Shown here: one piece after another, positions 33,985 to 42,355 of the stretch
Layout: each line of letters starts with the position of its first letter
Position numbering within the stretch: position 1 is the stretch's first letter
NCBI GenBank assembly: GCA_025456065.1
Contig: JALOLH010000018.1
Coordinates: 1-52,689 of the forward strand
From: Candidatus Nanopelagicales bacterium
Lineage (GTDB): Bacteria > Actinomycetota > Actinomycetes > S36-B12 > CAIYMF01
Direction: 5' to 3'
DNA length: 52,689 bases
Notes under the pieces: model-generated
Told to the model about the DNA's origin: nothing
The model's input: only the letters and a program-made list of their open reading frames with translations
Database searches by the model: none
Position numbers and translations under genes: made by a program

Positions 33985-34995
33985 TTATTCGGTGCGCAGC
34001 AGCTGGCCGAGGTACCGGGCCACGGCCCGCACCGACGCCATCGTGCTCGGGTAGTCCATGTGGGTCGGGCCGACCACGCCCAATCGGGCCACCATGTCCT
34101 GGTGGGGGCCGTAGCCGGCGCTCACGACGGAGGTGCCGCTCATGCCCGCCACCGGGTTCTCGTGGCCGATGGTCACCGTGATGTCGGCGCGGGTCTCGCC
34201 CAGCAGGCGCAGCAGCACCATCTGCTCCTCGAGCGCCTCGAGCACCGGCTGCAGGGTGCCGAAGCCGTCGACGTAGCGGGCGAGGTTCGCCGTGCCGCCG
34301 AGCACCACGCGCTCCTCGTGCCGCTCCACCACGGACTCCAGCAGGCTGGCCAGCACGACGGACACGGTGGGCCGGCTCACCTCGTCGAAGCGGTCGGGCA
34401 GCTCGGCGATCCGTTCGGCGACACTGGTGAAGGCACGACCGCCGACCGCCTCGTTGAGGTCCATCCGCAGCCGCCCGAGGGTGGCGTCGTCCAGTGAGGC
34501 GGGGACCTCGACGACGCGCTGCTCGATGCGGCCGGTGTCGGCGATGAGCACCAGCAGCAGGCGGTGCTCGCTGAGCGTGACGAGCTCGACGTGCCGGACC
34601 GCCGAGCTGGTCAGCGAGGGGTACTGCACGAGCGCCACCTGCCGGGTCAGCTGGGCCAGCAGGCGCACGCTGCGCCCCATCACGTCGTCGAGATCGACCG
34701 CGCCCTCGAGGAAGCGCTCGATCGCCCGCCGCTCCGCCGGGCTCAGCGGCTTGACCTGCGACAGCCGGTCCACGAACAGCCGGTAGCCCTTGTCGGTGGG
34801 GATGCGCCCCGCGCTGGTGTGCGGCTGGGCGATGAACCCCTCCTCCTCCAGGACGGCCATGTCGTTGCGGATCGTCGCCGGCGAGACCCCGAGGGCGTGC
34901 CGCTCGACGAGGGCCTTGGAGCCGACCGGCTCGTGCGTCGCCACGTAGTCCTCGACGATGGCGCGCAGCACGGCGAGCTTGCGTTCGTCCAGCAT
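33985..34995 (-). CDS. hrcA: Heat-inducible transcription repressor HrcA
   Basis: 336 aa. N-terminal winged helix ([30 protein letters not shown] and [18 protein letters not shown]), then a GAF-like dimerisation domain. It represses chaperone genes by binding CIRCE, with GroEL as co-factor in the known system. ATG 34995 has GGAGGAGG about 6 nt upstream. A CIRCE element lies 35 nt upstream, so it represses its own operon. Confidence 0.95.
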   Translation of the reverse strand: MLDERKLAVLRAIVEDYVATHEPVGSKALVERHALGVSPATIRNDMAVLEEEGFIAQPHTSAGRIPTDKGYRLFVDRLSQVKPLSPAERRAIERFLEGAVDLDDVMGRSVRLLAQLTRQVALVQYPSLTSSAVRHVELVTLSEHRLLLVLIADTGRIEQRVVEVPASLDDATLGRLRMDLNEAVGGRAFTSVAERIAELPDRFDEVSRPTVSVVLASLLESVVERHEERVVLGGTANLARYVDGFGTLQPVLEALEEQMVLLRLLGETRADITVTIGHENPVAGMSGTSVVSAGYGPHQDMVARLGVVGPTHMDYPSTMASVRAVARYLGQLLRTE

Positions 34996-35029
34996 CTGCG
35001 GCCTCCTCCCACGGGCGTCGGGACCGACG

Positions 35030-35056
35030 TTGGCACTCGAACGGCCGGAGTGCCAT
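35030..35056. promoter_or_regulatory. CIRCE operator of the hrcA operon
   Basis: TTGGCACTC-N9-GAGTGCCAT. This matches the CIRCE consensus TTAGCACTC-N9-GAGTGCTAA except for A-to-G, T-to-C and the terminal A-to-T. The 9-nt spacer is exact. Confidence 0.92.
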
Positions 35057-35142
35057 TCTACGCCGCGGCGGGACCGCCGCCAGATCCTGCACGCCCCCGC
35101 GCCCGCCGGGCGATGGGACCCGGACCCGACCACAATCGAGCC

Positions 35143-35463
35143 ATGCTGATCGTGCATGTCGACGTCCACGTGGTCCCCGAGCAGCTCGAGGCGTTCCTCG
35201 CCGCGACCCGCGCCAACGCGGCAGCCTCGCTCACCGAGCCCGGCGTGCTGCGCTTCGACGTGGTGGCGGACCTGGCCGACCCCGCCCACGTCGTGCTCGT
35301 CGAGGTGTACCGCGACGAGGCCGCGTCGGCGGCCCACAAGGAGACGACGCACTACGCCACCTGGCGCGACGCGGTGGCGTCCATGATGGCCGCGCCCCGG
35401 TCGTCGGTGAAGTTCGCCGCCGTCGTGCCGCGCGAGCCGGACCGGTGGGCGACGCCCGCGTGA
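35143..35463 (+). CDS. Antibiotic biosynthesis monooxygenase-family (LsrG-like) protein
   Basis: 106 aa, a ferredoxin-like ABM fold. It opens [28 protein letters not shown] and contains [30 protein letters not shown] and [12 protein letters not shown], the order seen in quinol monooxygenase and LsrG-type isomerases. The real substrate is unknown. CACAAT ends 6 nt before the ATG. It lies 85 nt before an iron-type alcohol dehydrogenase on the same strand, perhaps functionally linked. Confidence 0.82.
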   Translation: MLIVHVDVHVVPEQLEAFLAATRANAAASLTEPGVLRFDVVADLADPAHVVLVEVYRDEAASAAHKETTHYATWRDAVASMMAAPRSSVKFAAVVPREPDRWATPA

Positions 35464-35548
35464 GTGGGTCCCGCACGACGGTCCCGGGCCGCGCCGGGGC
35501 CGCTCCCCGTGCGTGTCCTGGCTGCGAACCGGTTGCCGGTCGGCAGCC

Positions 35549-36703
35549 ATGACCCAGGCGTTCGAGCTGGCCCTCCCGGCGCGCCTGAGCTTCGGCGCCG
35601 GCCGCGCGGCCGACCTGCCCACCGTCGTCGCCGGCCACGGCCGACGCGTCCTGGTGGTGACCGGCGGGACCCCCGGCCGGGTGGAGGACGTGCTGGCTCC
35701 CGTGCGGGCGGGCATGGCCGCCGTCGCAGTCGTGCCAGTGGCCGGCGAGCCCACCGTGGAGGACGCCCGTGCGGCCACCCGGGCCGGCCGGGGCATCGAT
35801 GCCGACGTGGTCCTGGCCGTCGGGGGCGGGAGCCCGATCGACCTGGCCAAGGCAGCCGCGATGCTGCTGGCCAACGGCGGTGATCCGATGGACTACCTCG
35901 AGGTGGTCGGCCGGGGCCAGCCCATCACGCGGGACCCGCTGCCCCTCGTCGCCGCCCCGACCACCGCGGGGACGGGCGCCGAGGTGACGGCCAACGCCGT
36001 CCTCGGCGTGCCGGAGCACGGGGTCAAGGTGAGCCTGCGCCATCCCCGGATGGTGCCGCGCCACGCCGTCGTGGACCCCGCGCTCACGCTGGACTGCCCG
36101 CCCGCGGTGACGGCCGCCTCGGGCATGGATGCGCTCACCCAGTGCCTCGAGCCCTACGTCTCGAACCGCGCCAACCCCGTCACCGACGGGTGGGCGCGCA
36201 CCGGCCTGCTCGCCGCGGGGCGCTCCCTGCGGGTCGCGCACCGGGACGGCGCGGACCTGGCCGCGCGCACCGACATGGCCCTGTGCTCGACGCTCGGTGG
36301 GCTCGCGCTGGCCAACGCCAAGCTGGGCGCGGTGCACGGGTTCGCAGGCGTGCTCGGCGGGCTCTCCGGCGCCTCCCACGGGGCGGTCTGCGCCGCCCTC
36401 CTCACGCCCGTGTGCCGGGCGAACCTGGCCCGCGCCGACGCCGACCTGCGCGGCCGGTTCGACGCGGTCGCCCGCTGGCTCACCGGCGATGCCGGGGCGC
36501 TCGCCGAGGACGGCGTGGCCTGGCTCGACCGCCTCGTCGATGACCTCGGCATCCCGCCGCTGGCGGCCCATGGCCTGACCGCACGGCAGGCTGAGGAGGT
36601 CGTCGCGATGGCGGCACGGGCGAGCAGCATGCAGGGCAACCCGGTGCCGCTCACGACCGAGGAGCTCACGGATGTCTACCTCGCGGCCCTCGAGGGCCGC
36701 TAG
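35549..36703 (+). CDS. Iron-containing alcohol dehydrogenase
   Basis: 384 aa. A family [18 protein letters not shown] at the start, NAD-binding [25 protein letters not shown], and metal ligands in [33 protein letters not shown]. Substrate unknown (1,3-propanediol, lactaldehyde or maleylacetate-type oxidoreductases share this fold). ATG 35549 is chosen over an in-frame GTG at 35513 because conserved sequence starts here. Neither start has a clear Shine-Dalgarno. Confidence 0.88.
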   Translation: MTQAFELALPARLSFGAGRAADLPTVVAGHGRRVLVVTGGTPGRVEDVLAPVRAGMAAVAVVPVAGEPTVEDARAATRAGRGIDADVVLAVGGGSPIDLAKAAAMLLANGGDPMDYLEVVGRGQPITRDPLPLVAAPTTAGTGAEVTANAVLGVPEHGVKVSLRHPRMVPRHAVVDPALTLDCPPAVTAASGMDALTQCLEPYVSNRANPVTDGWARTGLLAAGRSLRVAHRDGADLAARTDMALCSTLGGLALANAKLGAVHGFAGVLGGLSGASHGAVCAALLTPVCRANLARADADLRGRFDAVARWLTGDAGALAEDGVAWLDRLVDDLGIPPLAAHGLTARQAEEVVAMAARASSMQGNPVPLTTEELTDVYLAALEGR

Positions 36704-36706
36704 GGT
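36701..36706 (+). promoter_or_regulatory. Candidate -10 hexamer overlapping the ADH stop codon
   Basis: TAGGGT includes the TAG stop of the alcohol dehydrogenase. It would start a leader of about 30 nt carrying AGGAGG for the next gene. Confidence 0.35.
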
Positions 36707-36743
36707 CCCGGGGATCGCCGCGCGCCCCCAGGAGGTTCCCCCC

Positions 36744-37586
36744 GTGTTCGATCGCTACGGACCCGATGTGCTGGCCGCCGGCCGCCATCCCCGGGCGCCA
36801 CGGGTCCACGAGGTGCCCGGCGAGCCGGGACTGGTCGTGGAGTGCGCGTCCTCCGGCTGGTGCGGGGCCGTGATCGGCTGGGAGCGGACGACGGGGGGCT
36901 GGGCGGTCCTGCTCGAGGACCGCCTGGGGGTCCGGCGGCTGTTCCCGGCCGAGCCGGCCGCGTTCCTGCTCGAGGGCCGTCCCGCGACGCTCGTCCGGCC
37001 GGTGGCGCCGGGCGCGCCCGCCGCGCCGGCCCGCACCGCGTCCGGATCGATCGCCGCCCCGCGCGGTCCGGCCCGTGTGGCGCGCGCCTCGCGCATCTGG
37101 GTGGAGGGCCGGCACGACGCCGAGCTGGTCGAACGGGTCTGGGGCGACGACCTGCGCGAGGTCGGCGTCGTGGTCGAGCCGCTCGGCGGGATCGACGAGC
37201 TCGTCGGCCGGGTGGCCGCGTTCGCCCCGGGACCCGATCGGCGCCTCGTGGTGCTCGTCGACCACCTCGTGCCCCGGTCGAAGGAGTCGCGCATCGCGGC
37301 GGAGGTGGAGCAGCGGTGGGCACCACACGTACGCGTCCTCGGCCACCCCTACGTCGACGTGTGGCAGGCGGTGAAGCCCCGTGCGGTCGGCATCGAGGCG
37401 TGGCCGGTCGTGCCGCCGGGCCGACCGTGGAAGGCCGGCGTCTGCGCAGCCCTGGGGTGGCCGCGGGACGAGGCTGCCGCGTGGCGCCGGATCCTCGGCT
37501 CGGTGCGCAGCTACGCCGACCTGGACCCCGCCCTGCTGGCCCGGGTCGAGGAGGCGATCGACCTCGTCACGGGGCCGAGCGGGTGA
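36744..37586 (+). CDS. DUF3097 family protein
   Basis: 280 aa. GTG 36744 has AGGAGG 7 nt upstream. It begins DRYGPDVLAAG and contains SSGWCGAVIGWE and a Toprim-like stretch SRIWVEGRHDAELVERVWGDDLR, with VVLVDHLVPRSKESRIA and GHPYVDVWQAVKP. This agrees with the actinobacterial DUF3097 family as I remember it; the function is not known. The Toprim-like acidic motif suggests nucleic-acid or nucleotide chemistry, which is inference. Confidence 0.82.
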   Translation: MFDRYGPDVLAAGRHPRAPRVHEVPGEPGLVVECASSGWCGAVIGWERTTGGWAVLLEDRLGVRRLFPAEPAAFLLEGRPATLVRPVAPGAPAAPARTASGSIAAPRGPARVARASRIWVEGRHDAELVERVWGDDLREVGVVVEPLGGIDELVGRVAAFAPGPDRRLVVLVDHLVPRSKESRIAAEVEQRWAPHVRVLGHPYVDVWQAVKPRAVGIEAWPVVPPGRPWKAGVCAALGWPRDEAAAWRRILGSVRSYADLDPALLARVEEAIDLVTGPSG

Positions 37587-37672
37587 CCACGCTCCCGCGG
37601 CGGGGGGACCTCCCGCGTCCGCGGACCGCTCGGGCGTAGCCTGCAGGCGCTGTCGCGATCGAAGGAGCGCCA

Positions 37673-38254
37673 ATGACCCAGCCGCCCACCCCGCCGGACG
37701 AGCCCGTCGGCGGAGCCCTCACCCCCGAGCCGGAGGACGCCGGCACGACACCGCCCCCGCCGCCCCCGCCGCCTCCGCCCCCCGGCCAGTCCCAGGGGTT
37801 CCCACCTCCACCGCAGCCCTCCTCCGGTGACCAGCCGGGCGCGTTCCCACCCCCACCGCCGCCCCCATCGGGTGGCCAGCAGCCGTCGTTCCCGCCGCCC
37901 GGCGCGTACCCGCCACCTCCGCCGGCGCCCGGCGCCTACCCGCCACCGGGCGGGGCGTTCCCCGCGGCCTTCCCGCCCGGCCCGGGCGGCTACGCGACGA
38001 GTGGCGTGAAGCCGCACCGCGGCGCGGTCGTCCTCGGCCTGGCGATCGCCGGCATCCTGTGCTGCGCGCCCCTCGCGTTCGTCGCGTTCTTCCTGGGGCG
38101 GGCCGATCTCGCCGAGATCGACGCCGGACGCATGGACCCCAGCGGCCGCGGGACGACCAACGCCGGGCGGATCATCGGCCTGGTCGGCATGGTGCTGTTC
38201 GTGGTGCAGCTGCTGTTCCTGGCGCTGAACTGGGGCAGCCTGACGAACGTGTGA
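37673..38254 (+). CDS. Proline-rich DUF4190-type membrane protein
   Basis: 193 aa. The first ~110 residues are a Pro/Gly tract with an 11-residue polyproline run and repeated GAYPPP/GAFPPP units. A C-terminal pair of transmembrane helices follows (VVLGLAIAGILCCAPLAFVAFFLG and IIGLVGMVLFVVQLLFLAL). GAAGGAG lies 7 nt before the ATG and a TAGCCT hexamer sits at 37637-37642. Such proteins often carry DUF4190 and occur in many actinobacterial loci; the role is unknown. Confidence 0.8.
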   Translation: MTQPPTPPDEPVGGALTPEPEDAGTTPPPPPPPPPPPGQSQGFPPPPQPSSGDQPGAFPPPPPPPSGGQQPSFPPPGAYPPPPPAPGAYPPPGGAFPAAFPPGPGGYATSGVKPHRGAVVLGLAIAGILCCAPLAFVAFFLGRADLAEIDAGRMDPSGRGTTNAGRIIGLVGMVLFVVQLLFLALNWGSLTNV

Positions 38255-38260
38255 CGGCAT

Positions 38261-38290
38261 CTGGTGGGGCGGCTGCGGCCGTCCCACCAG
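38261..38290. terminator. Bidirectional terminator between the DUF4190-type gene and hemW
   Basis: CTGGTGGG-G-CGGC, loop TGCG, GCCG-T-CCCACCAG: a 13-bp stem including one G-T pair, placed in the 70-nt gap between convergent stops. Confidence 0.8.
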
Positions 38291-38324
38291 GCCCGGCCGG
38301 GATGTGACGCGCCTGGACGGACGG

Positions 38325-39536
38325 TCAGGGCACCAGCCTGCGCACGACCGCGTCGGCGAGCAGCCGGCCGGTGCGGGTCAGCACGAGGCGGTCGGCGCGC
38401 CGCCGTGCCAGCCCCTCGTCGATGACCGCGTCCACCTGCGCCCGGCCCGACTCGGGGACCAGCGCCAGCGGCAGCCCCTCGGCCAGGCGCACCCGCAGCA
38501 GCACCTCCTCGAGCGCCCGGTCCTCCCCGCCGAGCACCTCACGCCCGACCGCCGGGGACTCCCCCGCCTGCACCCGGGCGACGTACGCCGCCGGGTGCTT
38601 GACGTTCCACCACCGGGTGCCCGCCACGTGGCTGTGCGCACCCGGCCCGACACCCCACCAGTCGTCCCCGTGCCAGTAGCCGAGGTTGTGCCGGCACTCC
38701 TCGCCCGGCCGGGCCCAGTTCGACAGCTCGTACCAGGGCAGGCCGGCACCGCCGAAGCGCTCGTCGGCGTGCTCGTACATGTCGGCCATCAGGTCATCGT
38801 CGGGTGCCGCGATGCTCCCCCGCCGCACGGCAGCCGCCAGCCGGGTGCCCTCCTCGACGATGAGCGCGTACGCCGACACGTGGCCGACCCCGGCGCCCAG
38901 CGCCGCCTCGACGGTCATCGCCCAGTCGGCCAGCGACTCCCCCGGCGTACCGTAGATGAGGTCCAGGCTGATCCGGTCGAAGCCCGCCGCCCGGGCCCAC
39001 TCGACCGACCGAGCCGCGGCACCCGGGGTGTGCGTGCGCTCCAGGACGGCGAGCACGTGCGGCACAGCGCTCTGCATCCCGAACGAGATCCGCGTGAACC
39101 CGGACTCCCGCAGCGCCGCCAGTCCCGCCGGGTCGACCGAGTCGGGGTTCGCCTCGAGCGTCACCTCCGCCCCGGGCGCCAGGCCGAACGCGTCGTCGAT
39201 CCGGCGCAGCACCGAGGCGAGGGACGCCGGCGGGAGCAGTGTCGGCGTCCCACCGCCCACGAAGACCGTCCGCACGGGCACGTCGCGGTCGCCGAGGACC
39301 CGTCGGGCGACCGTGAGCTCCGCGGCCAGGTGTCCGGCGAAGGTCGTCCGGTCCACGCCCGGGGCGCCGGCGAGCTCGGGGGCCGTGTAGGTGTTGAAGT
39401 CGCAGTACCCGCAGCGCGTGGCGCAGAACGGCACGTGGACGTAGATGCCGAACGGGCGCTCGCCCCAGGCTGCCGCCGAGGCGTCCGGCAGCGCCCCGTC
39501 CGACGGTGGGACCTCGCCGGTCGGCTGCTGCGGCAC
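38325..39536 (-). CDS. hemW: Radical SAM protein HemW (coproporphyrinogen oxidase-like)
   Basis: 403 aa. Radical SAM cluster CATRCGYC (C-x3-C-x2-C) after YVHVPF, then GGGTPTLLP, TLEANPDSVD, GMQSAVPHVL, DLIYGTPGES, and a late HNLGYWHGDDWWGVGPGAHS. HemW is a heme chaperone, often mis-annotated as HemN; the CxxxCxxC without the extra Cys of HemN supports HemW. GTG 39536 has GAGAAT 6 nt upstream. It is divergent from the lipoprotein gene. Confidence 0.92.
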   Translation of the reverse strand: MPQQPTGEVPPSDGALPDASAAAWGERPFGIYVHVPFCATRCGYCDFNTYTAPELAGAPGVDRTTFAGHLAAELTVARRVLGDRDVPVRTVFVGGGTPTLLPPASLASVLRRIDDAFGLAPGAEVTLEANPDSVDPAGLAALRESGFTRISFGMQSAVPHVLAVLERTHTPGAAARSVEWARAAGFDRISLDLIYGTPGESLADWAMTVEAALGAGVGHVSAYALIVEEGTRLAAAVRRGSIAAPDDDLMADMYEHADERFGGAGLPWYELSNWARPGEECRHNLGYWHGDDWWGVGPGAHSHVAGTRWWNVKHPAAYVARVQAGESPAVGREVLGGEDRALEEVLLRVRLAEGLPLALVPESGRAQVDAVIDEGLARRRADRLVLTRTGRLLADAVVRRLVP

Positions 39537-39572
39537 CGCACCATTCTCGCCGACCGGGATCGCGCCCCGGGT

Positions 39573-39578
39573 TACCGT
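39573..39578 (+). promoter_or_regulatory. -10 hexamer of the lipoprotein gene (leaderless type)
   Basis: TACCGT ends 6 nt before ATG 39585. It is back-to-back with the hemW hexamer at 39543-39548. Confidence 0.45.
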
Positions 39579-39584
39579 GTGCGC

Positions 39585-40223
39585 ATGGAGCGGGGACCTG
39601 CGGTCGCACGGCTGTCCGGGCGTGCCGGGGTGGTCGCCGTCCTGCTCGCCGGGACGGTGCTGGCGGGCTGCGCCGGGACCCCGGAGCCGCTGCCCACGAT
39701 CGGCTCGCCGGAGCCGGCGGCCACCGAGGTCCTGCTCGCGGCAGATCGGCCCGCGCAGCTCGCCGCCGCGTGGGACCTCACCGGCGCGGAGCTGCCGGCC
39801 GACTGGCCCGACGTGCCCCTGCCGCGCGGCACGCAGGTGGTCACGGCCTACGCGATCGGAACGGAGCCCCGGCGCACCTGGACGGCCACGTTCGTGGCCG
39901 ACCGCGGCACCGCGCTGGACCTGGCCGCCCCGGTGGTGGGGGCCATGCGGGAGCGGGACTTCATCCCGATCGCCGAGTACGTGGGGCCCGCCGCCACGAA
40001 CACCGGCCTGTACAGCTTCGCCGCACCCAGCTTCGCTGTGTACGTGGTGCTGGGCGAGGACGACGGCCGGCCCAACCTGGTGATCACGGTGCGGGGTACC
40101 GCCACCCTGCCCCCCGGCCCTGGGGGCCCCGGATCGGGGATCGGTCCGGCGCCGACCCCGAGCATCGAGGCGGGCTCGGCCGGGCCGGACAGCCGGCCGG
40201 TCCCGCCGGCGGCGAGTCCCTAG
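39585..40223 (+). CDS. Secreted lipoprotein, function unknown
   Basis: 212 aa. A lipoprotein signal peptide (SGRAGVVAVLLAGTVLAGC) places the lipidated Cys in a LAGC lipobox near residue 29. A small domain follows, with ADWPDVPLPRGTQVVTAYAIG and a conserved-looking DLAAPVVGAMRERDFIPIAEY, then a Pro/Gly-rich tail. I do not recognise the family. It probably faces the outer side of the membrane. Confidence 0.8.
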   Translation: MERGPAVARLSGRAGVVAVLLAGTVLAGCAGTPEPLPTIGSPEPAATEVLLAADRPAQLAAAWDLTGAELPADWPDVPLPRGTQVVTAYAIGTEPRRTWTATFVADRGTALDLAAPVVGAMRERDFIPIAEYVGPAATNTGLYSFAAPSFAVYVVLGEDDGRPNLVITVRGTATLPPGPGGPGSGIGPAPTPSIEAGSAGPDSRPVPPAASP

Positions 40224-40236
40224 CCCCAGCGGCTGA

Positions 40237-40264
40237 TCCGAGCCGGAGCCGGGGACGGCTCGGA
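40237..40264 (+). terminator. Terminator of the lipoprotein gene
   Basis: A 9-bp perfect stem TCCGAGCCG / CGGCTCGGA with a 10-nt loop, starting 14 nt after the stop. Confidence 0.65.
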
Positions 40265-40272
40265 CACGGCGC

Positions 40273-40301
40273 GGCCCCACCCGATGCGCTCGGATGGGGC
40301 C
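40273..40301 (-). terminator. Terminator of the acyl-CoA synthetase gene
   Basis: GGCCCCACCCG / CGGATGGGGCC: 11-bp stem with one C-A mismatch and a 7-nt loop, 17 nt past the ligase stop on the minus strand. Confidence 0.65.
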
Positions 40302-40317
40302 CGCCGTCGCGGTGAGC

Positions 40318-42144
40318 TCAGCTCTCGTACATCTTGTCCAGCAGGTCGGCGAAGTGCTCCTCGACGACCTTGCGCTTGACCTTCAGGCTCGCGGTGAGCT
40401 CGCCCTCCTCCTCGGAGAGGTCGCGCGGCAGGATCGTGAACCGCTTGATCGTCTCCCACCGGTTGAGCTGGCTGTTCAGCGTGTCGATGTCGGCCTGGAT
40501 GCGCGCGTGGACCTCCGGGGACTGCGTCATCGCCGCGAAGTCGCCGGTCAGGCCGGCCTCGGCGGCGAACTTCTCCAGCGCCTCCGGGTCCAGCGAGACC
40601 AGCGCGGTGGCGTAGTTGCGGTTGTTGGCGTGGACCACGAGGTTGGAGGCCAACGGCGAGATCACCTTGAACTGCGCGGCGATCTGGCCCGGGGCGATGT
40701 ACTTGCCGCCCGAGGTCTTCACCAGGTCCTTCTTGCGGTCGGTGATCTTCAGCCGGCCCTGTTCGTCGAGCACCCCGATGTCACCGGTGGCCAGCCAGCC
40801 GTCGGGCAGCAGCGCCTCGGCGTTGGCCTCGGGCAGGTTCCAGTAGCCGCGCATGACGTGCGGGCCCCGCAGCAGGACCTCGCCGTCCTCGGCGATCCGC
40901 ACCTGGGTGCCCGGGAAGGGCTGGCCGACGGTGCCGAACGCCATGTCGTCGGGACGGACGATGCAGGCGGCTGCGGTGTTCTCGGTGAGCCCGTAGCCCT
41001 CGATGATCGGCAGGCCGGCCGCGTCGAACCAGCGCGCGACGTCGCCGTTGAGCGCGGCCGAGCCCGACACGAAGAGCCGGACGCGCCCGCCGGTGAGCGC
41101 CTTGATCTTGGAGAAGACGAGCTTGTCGGCCAGCCCGAGCTGCACCCCGGCGAGCGGCCCGGCCGACTGACCGGCGCGCTGCTTGGCCTTGATGGCCGCG
41201 GAGGTCGAGAAGGCCCAGTCGAAGATCTTCGCCTTGGCCCCGCCGCCGGCCTTGGCCTTGGCGTTGGCACCCTGGTAGATCTTCTCGAAGATGCGCGGCA
41301 CGCCGGCCATCACGGTCGGGCGCACGACGGGCAGGTTCTCCACGATCTTCGGCACCCGGCCGTCGGTGTAGGTCACGAAGCCGATCTGGTACTGCGCGGC
41401 GAGGAGCACCTTGCCGAACACGTGCGACAGCGGCAGCCACAGGAAGTGCACGTCGTCGGGCACCAGGATCCCCAGCGCCTCGATGCTGGAGGCCTGGAAC
41501 ACCCAGTTGCTGTGCGGCAGCACGACGCCCTTGGGCCGGCCGGTCGTGCCCGAGGTGTAGATCATCGTGGCCAGCGTCGACGGCTGGATCTGCCCGACCC
41601 GGTCCTCGATCGCACGGCCGTCCTCGGCCAGCCTCGCCACGCCGAGCTCGCGCAGCTGCGCCCAGGAGATGACGAAGTCGCCGTCGCCCTCGCCGTCGAT
41701 CAGGATGATCTTGGTGAGCTCGGGGATCTGGCCGCGCTGGGACAGCGCCTTCTCGGCCTGCTTGGCGTCCTCGGCGATCAGGAACCGGGCACCGGAGTCG
41801 TTCATGATGTACGAGAAGTCGTCGTCCGAGGTGCTCGGGTAGATCGTGGTGTTCGCACCACCGGCCAGCATGACGGCGGCGTCGGCGAAGATCCACTCGG
41901 TCCGCGTGCTGCTGGCGATCGCGACGCGGTCCTCGAGGTCGAGGCCCAGCGCGAGCAGGCCGGCGCCGAGCTTCATCATCTCGTCCCCGGCCTCCCGCCA
42001 CGTCATCGTGGACCAGGAGCCGTCCGTCGGGCTGGCGAACGCCGGACGATCCGGGGTGGCCGCGACCCGATCCAGGATCAGCCGGCTCAGGTTGGCGGCG
42101 GACGGGGGCAGCGGGGTGTCCAAGGATCCGGCGATCTGGGTCAT
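40318..42144 (-). CDS. AMP-forming long-chain acyl-CoA synthetase (FadD15-like), full-length copy
   Basis: 608 aa, normal for the family. It activates a fatty acid to acyl-AMP and then acyl-CoA. P-loop IYTSGTTGRPKGVVL (residues ~195-210), GYGLTENTAA (A5), GDIGVLDEQGRLKITDRKKDLVKTSGGKY (A7/A8 hinge), and the C-terminal catalytic Lys region with SLKVKRKVVEEHF. ATG 42144 has GGAGG 8 nt upstream. It is the downstream member of a tandem pair with the gene at 42356. Chain-length preference cannot be read. Confidence 0.93.
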   Translation of the reverse strand: MTQIAGSLDTPLPPSAANLSRLILDRVAATPDRPAFASPTDGSWSTMTWREAGDEMMKLGAGLLALGLDLEDRVAIASSTRTEWIFADAAVMLAGGANTTIYPSTSDDDFSYIMNDSGARFLIAEDAKQAEKALSQRGQIPELTKIILIDGEGDGDFVISWAQLRELGVARLAEDGRAIEDRVGQIQPSTLATMIYTSGTTGRPKGVVLPHSNWVFQASSIEALGILVPDDVHFLWLPLSHVFGKVLLAAQYQIGFVTYTDGRVPKIVENLPVVRPTVMAGVPRIFEKIYQGANAKAKAGGGAKAKIFDWAFSTSAAIKAKQRAGQSAGPLAGVQLGLADKLVFSKIKALTGGRVRLFVSGSAALNGDVARWFDAAGLPIIEGYGLTENTAAACIVRPDDMAFGTVGQPFPGTQVRIAEDGEVLLRGPHVMRGYWNLPEANAEALLPDGWLATGDIGVLDEQGRLKITDRKKDLVKTSGGKYIAPGQIAAQFKVISPLASNLVVHANNRNYATALVSLDPEALEKFAAEAGLTGDFAAMTQSPEVHARIQADIDTLNSQLNRWETIKRFTILPRDLSEEEGELTASLKVKRKVVEEHFADLLDKMYES

Positions 42145-42311
42145 GCAGGGCCTCCAGGCTGGGGTATGGGGACAGCAGGGAACGTCGAAGGTGACGTAGG
42201 ACACTCTGCCGCCCGGGCCCGGGGCTGGCAACCTCAACGCGCCGCAGGTTTCAGGAAAAGTACGACAGGTCAGGCGATTCGCGACCCCGGGCAAGCCCGG
42301 CGTGATCCCAC

Positions 42312-42345
42312 GCGGGCTGCCCCCGACGCTGCGTGGGCAGCCCGC
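42312..42345 (-). terminator. Terminator between the two acyl-CoA synthetase genes
   Basis: A perfect 11-bp stem GCGGGCTGCCC / GGGCAGCCCGC with a 12-nt loop, 11 nt past the stop of the gene at 42356. The two ligases are therefore probably separate units. Confidence 0.75.
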
Positions 42346-42355
42346 TGCGGTGCCG

